Shown piece by piece: positions 23,957-31,229 of a stretch of DNA of 32,633 bases. A program made the position numbers and the translations under genes. Positions within the stretch are counted from its first letter, which is position 1; the number at the start of each line of letters is the position of its first letter. Under the pieces are notes generated by a model that worked only from the letters and a program-made list of their open reading frames with translations, was not told where the DNA came from and did not search any database. Source of the stretch: Bacteroidetes bacterium QS_8_68_28. GTDB lineage: Bacteria; Bacteroidota; Rhodothermia; Rhodothermales; Salinibacteraceae. The DNA is taken from contig PXTS01000011.1 of the NCBI GenBank assembly GCA_003022485.1, positions 1 through 32,633 of the forward strand, in the 5' to 3' direction.

Positions 23957-26620
23957 TCATGTTTCGTCGCGTTGCTCTTCGCCCGCGCTCGTCCATCGCT
24001 CGCGGCGGCGGTAGGCGATGCGGCCCACCAGCAAGAACGCGGCCCCATAGACCCCGACCGTCGAGACGCCCGAGAGCCAGAGCCCCACGCGGTGGCTCTG
24101 CGGCTCGAAGCGCATCACGAGGCGGTGCTGGCCCTCGGGAATCGCCACCGCGCGCAGCAGGTAGTTCGCACGGTGGATGGGCACCTGCTCGCCATCGAGG
24201 TAGGCGTTCCAGCCGGCGGGGTAGTACACCTCGCTGGCCACCAGCAGGCGCGGGGCATCGGTCTGCACCTGCCACGCGACCCGGCGCGGCGTATACTCTT
24301 TTAGCTCGACGGAGGCGGTGCTCACCGAATCGAGCGGCGTGGTCTGGAAGTTCTCAATCGGCTCGGGCAAGAGCGCCGTGCGGCGCGGGTTGAAGCGGGG
24401 GCTGCGCAGGCGCTGCCACGTCGCCTCGGCGCTCTGGAGGACCTCCGTCTGCCCTACGAAGAACGCGCGCGGCACGGCATCGGTGTTTTCCAAAACGACC
24501 GGCGCGCGCCCGCGCTGCCCGCGTTGCTGCCGCCCGCGTTGCTGCCGGCGGGTGCTGTCGCGGTAGACGACGCGCGTGCCCGGCATGCGCCCCGCCAGCG
24601 CCGCCGGGGCGATGATGTAGCGCGTGTTCATCAGGTCGAGGGCGTTTTCGTTGGGCAAGCGCCCGGGCTGTTCGCCGCCGCGATAGATGTGGTCGATGAA
24701 GTTCTGGTAGCGCCGCAGCTTGGCCCCGTGGTACCCGCCGATGGATTCGTGAAAGTAGGAGGCGCGCGCGCCGGCAGTGCCCGTCATCGGGCTGCCTCCA
24801 GCCAGCGAGAGGACGCGAAAATGTCCTTTGCCGCCCGCCTGACGCTCTTTTTTCTGGATGAACTGATCCGCTCCGTACGTCTGGATCTGCGTCTCCAGGT
24901 CGCCGCTCTCGCTAAGGTCGTCTTCGCTGAGGTGCCGCCGCGCCACGCCGCCCAGGTCCGCGCCGACCAGCACGACCAGCGCCCCCGCCGCCAGCGGCCA
25001 GTCCAGGCGACGGCTGCGATACCCCCAGAGCGCCGCCCCGGCCAAAAGCACCACGATGAGCGTGCGCCACGCATCGCTGCTGAGCTTGTCCTGGCGCTTC
25101 GGCTTGACCTGCTCCATGTACTGGCTGACGCGCCGGTCGATGGCTTGCTGCACGCGTGGGCTCTGCATCGAGAGGTCTGATTGCCGCGCTGCTTGAGCTT
25201 GGAGGCGTCGGCGGCGTTGCTCCCGTTCGCCCGCTTTCTCGAAGTCGTAGAGCGCCCCGCCGCCCACCAGCAGCAGCGCCGCCAGAGCCGCCACGGCCCC
25301 CGCGCTGGCGTAGACGGCGCGCGTGTGCTCTTTCTCGCGTTGCCTATTTGCCACGCGCTCGCAGGCGTAGTCCGCCCCGAGGCCGGCCAGGATCGCCAGC
25401 GCGAAGGCGACCATGCTCATCCACGTCTCCGGCGCGCGGAAGGCGTCGAAGAGCGGGAAGTAGGCGTACATCGCCTCGTTGAGAAGCGCGAAGTGGTGCC
25501 CCAGCGCGAAGAGCGTCATTAAAAACGCGCCGATGGCGAAGGCGTAGACGACGTTGCGCCGCACTTTCCACACCGCCAGGAGCGCCAGGAAGAGCACGAT
25601 GCCGCCCACGTAGTGCGGCCCCTCGGTAAAGGGTTTCGGCCCCCAGTACGTGCCGCTCCGGCTGGAGCCGCCGCGCGCCCCCGCCACCGCGAGCGTCGCC
25701 AGCTCGCCGACGCCCTGACTCCAGCGCATCGCGTTTTCGAGGCCCATGCCCTCCTCCCCGGCGCCTACGCCGTTTTCCACCTCGCTGCCGCGCACGGTGT
25801 AGCCTTTGTATTCGGCGTAGGTCAGGTACGGCTGCGCGACCATCAGCAGGCCCAGGAGCGACCCCAGCGCCAGCGCGGCGGTGGCCCAGCCGAAGGGGCG
25901 GAGCCGCTCGTGCCGCGCCGCGCCGATGAGCTCAACGACCCACCACACGCCCAGCAGAAACGTGAGGTAGTAGGTGATCTGCACGTGGCTGGCGCGCAGG
26001 TTGATCGCCAGCGCGATGGCGAAGGCCAGCGCCGAAAGCCACCGGGGCCGCCGGATTGTCCACGCGAAGGCCCACGCCATCCACGGGGCGAAGCAGAAAG
26101 CCACGAACTTGGTCGCGTGGCCGGCCCCCAGCGCGATCACGAGATACGTCGTCGTTCCATAGGCCACGGCGCTGAGGAGACCTGCGCCTTTGTTTTTCGT
26201 CAGGTAGAAGACGAACCCGTAGGCCCCGAAGAGCAGAAAGAGGAAGTGCGACGTGGGCCACAGGACGCCGCGCAGAAGCCGCGGAAGCCCGTCGATCTGG
26301 GGCACCTGCTCGCCGTAGTTCATCAGGTAGCCCGGCATCCCGCCGAAAACGTTCGGGTTCCAGAGCGGCTCCTCGCCGGTCGCCTGGCGGTACTCGATCA
26401 TTGCCTCTGCCTGCGCACGCCAGCTCACGAGGTCGCCCCCGCCCAGAGTGCCTTCAGAGAAATGCACCGGCGCGAAGTACAGCAGCGACGCCAGAAAAAG
26501 CCCCCCCAGGCAAAGCGCGTGTTGCTGCCACGCGGGGCGGGCCGTCCACCACGCCGTGAGGCTGGAGGCGCCGCCGTTGTTCGCATGGCGCGGGTTGCGG
26601 CGGCGCTTCTTCGAGGGCAT
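23957..26620 (-). CDS. YfhO family membrane protein
   Basis: The 887-residue product is a large polytopic membrane protein of the YfhO family, GT-C-like proteins that in Firmicutes are linked to glycosylation of lipoteichoic acid or other lipid-linked sugars. The N-terminus is cytoplasmic and basic (MPSKKRRRNPRHANNGG). A first helix (HALCLGGLFLASLLYFAP) is followed by the family loop LVSWRAQAEAMIEYRQATGE, LWNPNVFGGMPGYL, then more than ten helices with YTVRGS and ALGHHFALLNEAMYAYFP. The extracytoplasmic C-terminal part contains ALDLMNTRYIIAP and VASEVYYPAGWNAYLDGEQV, typical of the family, and a last helix (GVYGAAFLLVGRIAYRRR). ATG 26620 fits. It is probably translated with the sulfotransferase and GT4 genes as a surface glycan unit. 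Confidence 0.9.
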   Translation of the reverse strand: MPSKKRRRNPRHANNGGASSLTAWWTARPAWQQHALCLGGLFLASLLYFAPVHFSEGTLGGGDLVSWRAQAEAMIEYRQATGEEPLWNPNVFGGMPGYLMNYGEQVPQIDGLPRLLRGVLWPTSHFLFLLFGAYGFVFYLTKNKGAGLLSAVAYGTTTYLVIALGAGHATKFVAFCFAPWMAWAFAWTIRRPRWLSALAFAIALAINLRASHVQITYYLTFLLGVWWVVELIGAARHERLRPFGWATAALALGSLLGLLMVAQPYLTYAEYKGYTVRGSEVENGVGAGEEGMGLENAMRWSQGVGELATLAVAGARGGSSRSGTYWGPKPFTEGPHYVGGIVLFLALLAVWKVRRNVVYAFAIGAFLMTLFALGHHFALLNEAMYAYFPLFDAFRAPETWMSMVAFALAILAGLGADYACERVANRQREKEHTRAVYASAGAVAALAALLLVGGGALYDFEKAGEREQRRRRLQAQAARQSDLSMQSPRVQQAIDRRVSQYMEQVKPKRQDKLSSDAWRTLIVVLLAGAALWGYRSRRLDWPLAAGALVVLVGADLGGVARRHLSEDDLSESGDLETQIQTYGADQFIQKKERQAGGKGHFRVLSLAGGSPMTGTAGARASYFHESIGGYHGAKLRRYQNFIDHIYRGGEQPGRLPNENALDLMNTRYIIAPAALAGRMPGTRVVYRDSTRRQQRGRQQRGQRGRAPVVLENTDAVPRAFFVGQTEVLQSAEATWQRLRSPRFNPRRTALLPEPIENFQTTPLDSVSTASVELKEYTPRRVAWQVQTDAPRLLVASEVYYPAGWNAYLDGEQVPIHRANYLLRAVAIPEGQHRLVMRFEPQSHRVGLWLSGVSTVGVYGAAFLLVGRIAYRRRERWTSAGEEQRDET
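24518..24547. repeat. Perfect in-frame tandem duplication, two 15-bp units, in yfhO
   Basis: CCCGCGTTGCTGCCG is repeated at 24518-24532 and 24533-24547. Within the YfhO protein it encodes an iterated Arg/Gln segment (RRQQRGRQQRGQRGR) in the extracytoplasmic loop; each unit is five codons, so the frame is kept. Confidence 0.8.
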
Positions 26621-26675
26621 GCAGGCGCGTGGTGGCGGGAGTGCTGGACTGATGAATGGAGACGCCATTCTGAAA

Positions 26676-26707
26676 CGTGGGGACACGAGACCTCGTGTCC
26701 CTACACG
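26676..26707. repeat. Near-perfect palindrome between gatC and yfhO
   Basis: GGGACACGAG (26680-26689) and CTCGTGTCCC (26692-26701) are perfect inverted copies around a 2-base centre, and CGTG/CACG extends the stem outside a 2-base bulge. It lies after the gatC stop and before the yfhO start, in the 109-base gap. There is no following T-run on the minus strand, so it looks more like a dispersed palindromic repeat than an intrinsic terminator, though termination is possible. Confidence 0.7.
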
Positions 26708-26729
26708 GCAACGCGCTCGCGAAAAGGCG

Positions 26730-27077
26730 CTAACTTTCCAGCGCGCCGGGCGTCTGGAAAAACCCGTCTTCGTCCGCGTCAGGCGCGTTTTCGAGGGCCT
26801 CGGACTGCGAGAGCGGCTTCTCAGCGTCGTCGGGGCGCAGGCGTTCGGGGACAGCGGGCGCGCCGGGCGGTATCGGCTCGACGCCTTCGGTGTCCACCTC
26901 GTCAAGTTGCTGCGCGTAACTCAGGAGCTCGCCCAGGTCTTCGGTCAGCGCTTCGATCTCTTGCTCGGAGAAGTCGAGGCGCGCCAAGTCGGCCAGGTGC
27001 CGCACGTGCTCGGGCGAGATCTTTTCGGGCAGGGTCGCCGCCGCGTTGGCGGCACTGGAACGGTCAGCGGGCGGCAT
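26730..27077 (-). CDS. gatC: Asp-tRNA(Asn)/Glu-tRNA(Gln) amidotransferase subunit C
   Basis: GatC is the small helical subunit that stabilises the GatA-GatB amidotransferase, which converts misacylated Asp-tRNA(Asn) or Glu-tRNA(Gln) to the amide form. The 115-residue product shows the family core: ISPEHVRHLADLARLDFSEQ, LTEDLGELLSYAQQLDEVDT, EGVEPIPP and LRPDDAEKPL, ending in an extension rich in acidic residues with FFQTPGALE near the end, which resembles the conserved F-x-V-P-x-V-L/I tail. The N-terminal 15 residues (MPPADRSSAANAAAT) are extra and may be trimmed if a later start is used. gatA and gatB are not nearby. plsC lies 57 bases upstream on the same strand. Confidence 0.9.
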   Translation of the reverse strand: MPPADRSSAANAAATLPEKISPEHVRHLADLARLDFSEQEIEALTEDLGELLSYAQQLDEVDTEGVEPIPPGAPAVPERLRPDDAEKPLSQSEALENAPDADEDGFFQTPGALES

Positions 27078-27134
27078 GGGCGGGCGAGCGGCGTGTTGCT
27101 AAACGTGTTGCCAAGAACTCGAGCGTGCGGCGGC

Positions 27135-28013
27135 CTACGGCTCGTCGCTTTGCCCGGTTCCTCTGCGGGCGAGCTCCTCGCCGGCCTCCTCGACGCCGCA
27201 CCGGCGGCGCTCCGCGGCCAGCGCGCCTTCCATCTGCTCGCGCGCGGCGGCCATCACGGCGGGCGCATCGCCGTCTTCCTTCGGGGAGATCGGCTCGCCG
27301 ATGACCAGCGAGAGCGTGCCGGGGCGCGAGGCGTAGCGGCGTTCGTCCATCACGCGGTAACTGTCGCGGATGGTGACGGGCACGACTGGCACGCCCGCCT
27401 TGACGGCCACGCGAAAGGCGCCCCGCTTGAACGGGTACACGACTGGCGAGTAGGAGCGCGACCCCTCCGCGAAGACGAGCACCGACTGCCCCTCGCGGAG
27501 GCGCCCGACCGCCTCGGCGAGGCAGCGCACCGAGGCGCGCCGGCTGGAGCGGTCGATGAAAAGCGACGGCGAGTGCCGTAACGCCAGGCTGAGGAAGGGT
27601 ACGCGCGTGAGCTCTTCTTTCGCCAGGTAGGCGAACGGATACGGAATCGCCGCCGCCGTGGTGAAAATGTCCAGCAGGTTCTGGTGGTTGACGACGAAAA
27701 CGCACGCCTCCTCGGGAGCGAGCCCTGCGCGGTCGTCCACGTCGAGCCCGATGCCCATTCCGCCCAAAATGACGCGCGCCCAGCGGCTCGACCAGCGCTT
27801 GAAGTTTTCCGCCGTCGGCCAGAACCGATGCGTGACCATCTGCACGATACTGAACGGAATCGTCACCAGCGAGAGCCACACGACCGCCCAAGCGAAGTGC
27901 AGGCGGGTCCCGAGGAACGGCTCGGGGACACCCTCGACCCGGCGCGCGCGCTCGTCCTCGTCGGAGAGCGTGCGGGCAAAGATCGTGTCGCCGCGCTCAG
28001 AAGCGTCGGGCAT
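27135..28013 (-). CDS. 1-acyl-sn-glycerol-3-phosphate acyltransferase family
   Basis: The 292-residue product belongs to the PlsC/LPLAT family, membrane enzymes that acylate lysophosphatidic acid in phospholipid synthesis. The N-terminal hydrophobic helix (LHFAWAVVWLSLVTIPFSIV) precedes the catalytic motif NHQNLLDI (H-x4-D). The glycerophosphate-binding block is VPFLSLALRHSPSLFIDRSS, motif III is LVFAEGSRSYSP, and motif IV is GVPVVPVTIRDSY. The start at ATG 28013 (MPDASERGDTIFARTLSD) gives an acidic cytoplasmic N-terminus. It lies downstream of the isomerase gene (53-base gap) and upstream of gatC on the same strand. The family also includes enzymes for glycolipid or ornithine lipid acylation, so PlsC itself is likely but not certain. 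Confidence 0.9.
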   Translation of the reverse strand: MPDASERGDTIFARTLSDEDERARRVEGVPEPFLGTRLHFAWAVVWLSLVTIPFSIVQMVTHRFWPTAENFKRWSSRWARVILGGMGIGLDVDDRAGLAPEEACVFVVNHQNLLDIFTTAAAIPYPFAYLAKEELTRVPFLSLALRHSPSLFIDRSSRRASVRCLAEAVGRLREGQSVLVFAEGSRSYSPVVYPFKRGAFRVAVKAGVPVVPVTIRDSYRVMDERRYASRPGTLSLVIGEPISPKEDGDAPAVMAAAREQMEGALAAERRRCGVEEAGEELARRGTGQSDEP

Positions 28014-28066
28014 TCGAGTACGGGAGTGCGAGGGATGGGGATTCTCTCGCCACGCGCGGTGCTGCG

Positions 28067-28921
28067 CTATTCGGTGCGTTCGGCTTCCGCGGGTTCGGCA
28101 CGCTGCGCGGCGCGGGTCATGCGGATCAGGCGCGTGGCGGCGCGCAGGCCCTCCTTCGGGCGCGGCTCGACGTTCACTTCCAGGCTGAGCGGCCCCTGGA
28201 ATCCCGACCCGCGCAGCAGCCGGAGCTGCTCTTCCCAACCGACCTCTCCTTCCCCGAAGGAAGCGTCCTGCCACGTGCCCGCCTGGCGATCGGTGACGCC
28301 ATCGGAGCAGCGCACCAGCGTCACACGTTCCCCCAGCGCGCGAAGCCCCTCGGCGGGATCCTCACCCGCACGGAGGGCAGCGGCGGGATCCCAGGCGGCC
28401 TGCACCGCACCGGGGCGGCCCGTCGCCTCGGCCACCGCATCGAGCAGGCGCGCCAGCGACCAGCCCGTGGCGTGGCGCCCCTTCGTCTCATTGCGCACCG
28501 CCAGCGTCAGCCCGGCGGGCGCAGCCTGCTCGCCAGCGCGGCGCAAGGCGTCTACGACTTCTTCTGAAACGCCCTCTGCCCTCTTCCCCTTTCCCGCTTC
28601 CCCGCCGAACGCACTCACCACCACGCGCGGGCAACCGATGCGCTCGGCGAAGCGCACCGTCTCACCGAAGGTCGCCAGGTCGTTCATCCAGCGCGCGCGG
28701 GCGGAGAGCGGCGCCTCGAAGAGCCCCGGGCTGATCGCCGCCGGCAGCATGTCGTTGGCCTCGAGGCGCTCGGCCACCTGCCGCTGGTTGACGTGCGGCA
28801 CACGCTCGGCCGCCGAGCCGACGGTGCGCAACTCCACGCCCTGCAAGCCCCACAGCAGCGTGTAGTGCATCGCGCGGCCCATATCGGGCGTAACCGTGTC
28901 AGTGAGCCAGACGGGAAGCAC
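28067..28921 (-). CDS. TIM-barrel sugar phosphate isomerase/epimerase family protein
   Basis: The 284-residue product belongs to the AP-endonuclease-2/xylose-isomerase-like TIM-barrel family, usually sugar or polyol isomerases or epimerases. Visible are the start PVWLTDTVTPDMGRAMHYTL, WGLQGVELRTVG for the first strand, RIGCPRVVVSAFGG, LAVRNETKGRHATGWSLARL with a metal-ligand Glu, QAAWDPAAALRAG, and a last strand PLSLEVNVEPRP. I chose GTG 28921 because family members begin (M)LPVWLTDTVTPDM; the first ATG would remove the first strand. The substrate is unknown. The start codon lies next to a heptamer repeat, and the gene is divergent from the second sulfotransferase. The C-terminus (AQRAEPAEAERTE) is a hydrophilic tail. 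Confidence 0.85.
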   Translation of the reverse strand: MLPVWLTDTVTPDMGRAMHYTLLWGLQGVELRTVGSAAERVPHVNQRQVAERLEANDMLPAAISPGLFEAPLSARARWMNDLATFGETVRFAERIGCPRVVVSAFGGEAGKGKRAEGVSEEVVDALRRAGEQAAPAGLTLAVRNETKGRHATGWSLARLLDAVAEATGRPGAVQAAWDPAAALRAGEDPAEGLRALGERVTLVRCSDGVTDRQAGTWQDASFGEGEVGWEEQLRLLRGSGFQGPLSLEVNVEPRPKEGLRAATRLIRMTRAAQRAEPAEAERTE

Positions 28922-28922
28922 T

Positions 28923-28971
28923 GATTCGATTTTAGATTTGGGATCGCAGATTCGGGATGGGCTATTCGGCG
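28923..28971. repeat. Degenerate heptamer array, about seven units
   Basis: GATTCGA, TTTTAGA, TTTGGGA, TCGCAGA, TTCGGGA, TGGGCTA and TTCGGCG follow one another from 28923 to 28971. The array starts directly upstream of the GTG start of the isomerase gene, in the divergent spacer before the second sulfotransferase. Confidence 0.65.
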
Positions 28972-29068
28972 CGGACGGGTGAACTTTTGCGCCGGCTCCG
29001 GCTTTCGGGAAAGGCGCGCACGGCGCGGCGGTTTCGCTTGGCCGCTTTTCTTTCGTCGAAATGAACGC

Positions 29069-29950
29069 ATGGACGACGCTGCTCCCGACCGGGTGAACCT
29101 GTTCGTCGTCGGCGTGAACAAGGCCGGGACGAGCTGGCTCTACGAGCTGCTCGACGCGCACCCGCAGGTGTTCATGAGCGCCGAGAAGGAGCTGCATTAT
29201 TTCGGCGAAGATCATCCCGACAGGCGGGCGGCCTACCACGCGCACTTTCCGTTCGAGAAAGCGGGCCGCCCGTACCGCTACTTCGGCGAGGCGACGCCCT
29301 TTTACTGCCACGGGGGCGCGGCGGTGGCGCGCCAGATCCGCGATTACGCGCCGGGGGCCAAGGTGCTGGCCATCGTGCGCGACCCGGTCGCGCGGCTGCG
29401 CTCGCAGTTTCGCTACCACAAACAGCTCGGCTACGTACGCGAGGAGGCGGGGCCGGAGGCCCTGCTGGGCGAGGCGGCGGCGGAGCTGCGCGCCAACAGC
29501 CACTATGAGAAGCTCCTCCCGCCTTTCGCCGAGGCGTTCGGTCCCGACCAGTTCAAGCTGGTGAGCCTGGAGGTTGCCCACGCGGACGTGCCTGCGCTCT
29601 GGGAGGAGCTCCAGGCGTTCCTGGACGTGCGCCGCATTCCGCCGCCTTCCCTCGGCAACCACGCCAGCAACGCGACGGGGAGCCGCGCCTTCCGGGCGGT
29701 ATACCGCTGGGGCGTGCACCCGCTCAAGCGGCGATTTCCCGTCCTCTACCGCGCGCTTCTGCGCAGCTCGGCGGCGCGGACGGCCAAGCGCCTGTTCCTT
29801 CACCTGCTGGGGACGGACGAGCGCGGCGCCCTTCCGGCCCCCGTCGCGGCGGCATTGCGGAAGGAGTTTCGCCCCACCTACCGCTACCTTGCGGAACGAG
29901 GCTTCGACGACGTATACGCGGCCCCGCTTGCCCGCGAGGCCGTCTCGTGA
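29069..29950 (+). CDS. Second sulfotransferase (PAPS-dependent)
   Basis: The 293-residue product is another sulfotransferase-domain protein: VVGVNKAGTSWLYELLDAHP is the 5'-phosphosulfate loop, SAEKELHYFGEDHPDRR follows, and VLAIVRDPVARLRSQFRYHK is the 3'-phosphate-binding segment. YEKLLPPFAEAFGPDQFKLV, then WEELQAFLDV, completes the fold, and NHASNATGSRAFR resembles the usual substrate-lid region. It is only partly similar to the sulfotransferase at 23098-23949 (shared loop pattern, different downstream sequence), so it is probably a paralogue with its own acceptor. ATG 29069 (MDDAAPDRVNLFV) is the start; an upstream in-frame ATG at 28979 adds Arg-rich residues. It is 9 bases from the convergent lipoprotein gene. 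Confidence 0.9.
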   Translation: MDDAAPDRVNLFVVGVNKAGTSWLYELLDAHPQVFMSAEKELHYFGEDHPDRRAAYHAHFPFEKAGRPYRYFGEATPFYCHGGAAVARQIRDYAPGAKVLAIVRDPVARLRSQFRYHKQLGYVREEAGPEALLGEAAAELRANSHYEKLLPPFAEAFGPDQFKLVSLEVAHADVPALWEELQAFLDVRRIPPPSLGNHASNATGSRAFRAVYRWGVHPLKRRFPVLYRALLRSSAARTAKRLFLHLLGTDERGALPAPVAAALRKEFRPTYRYLAERGFDDVYAAPLAREAVS

Positions 29951-29959
29951 GGCGCGACG

Positions 29960-30889
29960 CTACGGCTGCTGTGCGTCGGGGGGGCGGGGGCGCGGCACGC
30001 GGATCGAGTCCCCGAGGGAAGGCATCATCTTGCCGTCGGTGAGCGTGGCGGCGAGGAGGCGCTGGTGGGTGCGCTCGGCCAGTTTGCGGGCGCGCGACAC
30101 TGGGGAAGCGGCCGTCTCGGGCGATCCAGCAGGCGCGCCCATCGAAGCGCGCTTCTCCTCCTCCGACGGCGCGCCCACGCGGTAGAGCGGAAGGTCGTAC
30201 TCGTCGAGGAGCGCCTGCACTTCGGCGCGGCGGCGGGCGGAGAGCCCCACGTAGAGCACGGCACGCACCCGGTCGAGCCGCCAGGTGGGCTGCTCCAGGT
30301 AGGCGCGCAGGCCCGTCAGGGGGTCGTCTTCGGCGGCGAGGCGCGGCCAGAGCGCGAAAACCACCGAACGCTCCGGCATCACCGTGTACTGCGAGGCGCG
30401 TCCGTAGAGCCGGGCCACTTCCAGAAGCGCCGCCGCCTCCACGGGTGTCTCGCCCTCGGCCAAGTCGGCGCAGACGAGCACAGCCTGCTCGGCCACCGGC
30501 ACGCCGCTCGTGTCTTCCCGAGCTCCCAGCGGATGCTTGCCAGCGACGTACCCAGCATAGCCGGAAGGGCGGCCGAAGAGCGGCCGGAGGCGGTAGCGCT
30601 CCTCCACCGCCGGCTGGAGCCACGCCTCGCGCAGCGCCGCGCTCACATACCTCGATGCGGGAGCAAGCGTCTGCTCACCCTGGAGGGTCTCTCGGAGCAC
30701 GTCCAGATGCTCTGCGAAGGCGTCGTCGTTCCAGCGCGGATTCAGGAGCGTCGGGCGGGCGGTGCGGTCCGGCGAGGCGGTCGGCAGGCACCCCCCGGCG
30801 ACGAGCACCACCACCCCGAGCACTGCTCTCGTGAGCACGGTTCTTCCCCGCCGGCACGTCCACATCGAGGCCGGGAGGAGCGCGTTCAT
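29960..30889 (-). CDS. Degenerate M28-peptidase-like lipoprotein
   Basis: The 309-residue product starts with a lipoprotein signal (VLTRAVLGVVVLVAGGC, Cys 34 if ATG 30889 is used; ATG 30865 is an alternative). The body follows the order of M28 (aminopeptidase Y/S-like) peptidases. HLDVLRETLQGEQT is the lead helix, a P-A-S-R-Y-V-S stretch is the A-x-Y-I region, and EQAVLVCADLAEGE lies where V-V-x-G-A-H-x-D should be. VEAAALLEVARLYGR matches the G-V-A-A-L-L-E-L-A-R helix, and ERSVVFALWPRLAAEDD with LRAYLEQP matches R-S-I-V-F-x-A. The His-x-Asp zinc ligand, the G-A-x-D-N zinc Asp and the E-E pair are replaced, so it looks catalytically dead. This reading is inference from motif order; the role is unknown. 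Confidence 0.6.
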   Translation of the reverse strand: MNALLPASMWTCRRGRTVLTRAVLGVVVLVAGGCLPTASPDRTARPTLLNPRWNDDAFAEHLDVLRETLQGEQTLAPASRYVSAALREAWLQPAVEERYRLRPLFGRPSGYAGYVAGKHPLGAREDTSGVPVAEQAVLVCADLAEGETPVEAAALLEVARLYGRASQYTVMPERSVVFALWPRLAAEDDPLTGLRAYLEQPTWRLDRVRAVLYVGLSARRRAEVQALLDEYDLPLYRVGAPSEEEKRASMGAPAGSPETAASPVSRARKLAERTHQRLLAATLTDGKMMPSLGDSIRVPRPRPPDAQQP

Positions 30890-31030
30890 CCGGCAGGCAG
30901 CGAGGAGCAAGAGCAAGCGCGGCAGCCGGCAAGCGTGGCAGCCGGGGCGTGGGGAGGGCCCTGACGGGCGAGCTATGTAGCGAGGGGCGCGCCTGCGGTT
31001 CCGTCTCCGTCCGAGCGCTGCTGGGACGCG

Positions 31031-31062
31031 GTCGCGCTTCTGGAGCGTCGCGCTTCTGGAGC
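31031..31062. repeat. Perfect tandem duplication, two 16-bp units
   Basis: GTCGCGCTTCTGGAGC is present at 31031-31046 and 31047-31062 without mismatch, in non-coding DNA. Confidence 0.85.
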
Positions 31063-31105
31063 CGGGTGCCGCTTCCGGAAGCAGCGCAGAGAGCCGGCCC
31101 GGCCC

Positions 31106-31145
31106 CTCTGCTCGGCGCTCTGCTGCTCTGCTCGGCGCTCTGCTG
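31106..31145. repeat. Perfect tandem duplication, two 20-bp units
   Basis: CTCTGCTCGGCGCTCTGCTG is present at 31106-31125 and 31126-31145 without mismatch. Within the unit GCTC and CTGCT are also reiterated. It ends 22 bases upstream of the promoter candidate. Confidence 0.85.
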
Positions 31146-31167
31146 CGACGATTCGGCTCACAATTGC

Positions 31168-31196
31168 TTGACTTCGAGCGCGCGATTTCGTATGGT
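31168..31196 (+). promoter_or_regulatory. Sigma-70-like promoter candidate for the membrane-protein gene
   Basis: TTGACT at 31168-31173 and TATGGT at 31191-31196 are separated by exactly 17 bases, close to the TTGACA/TATAAT consensus (five and four matches). Transcription would start about 27 bases before the ATG at 31230. It is the best promoter match I found in the window. Confidence 0.55.
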
Positions 31197-31229
31197 GATT
31201 GTCCCCATTTTTCGCCATGCGCACGCCTC

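Larger units (their letters stand above)
30890..31229. other. Divergent spacer with two perfect tandem duplications
   Basis: This gap of 340 bases separates the M28-like lipoprotein gene from the membrane-protein gene. I see no gene in it. It holds a 16-bp duplication, a 20-bp duplication, and one sigma-70-like promoter near its right end, all listed separately. Confidence 0.6.

Noticed and set aside
25613-27304. 563-codon plus-strand frame across yfhO and gatC
   Set aside because: It crosses two well-supported minus-strand genes and the palindrome, and has no domain.
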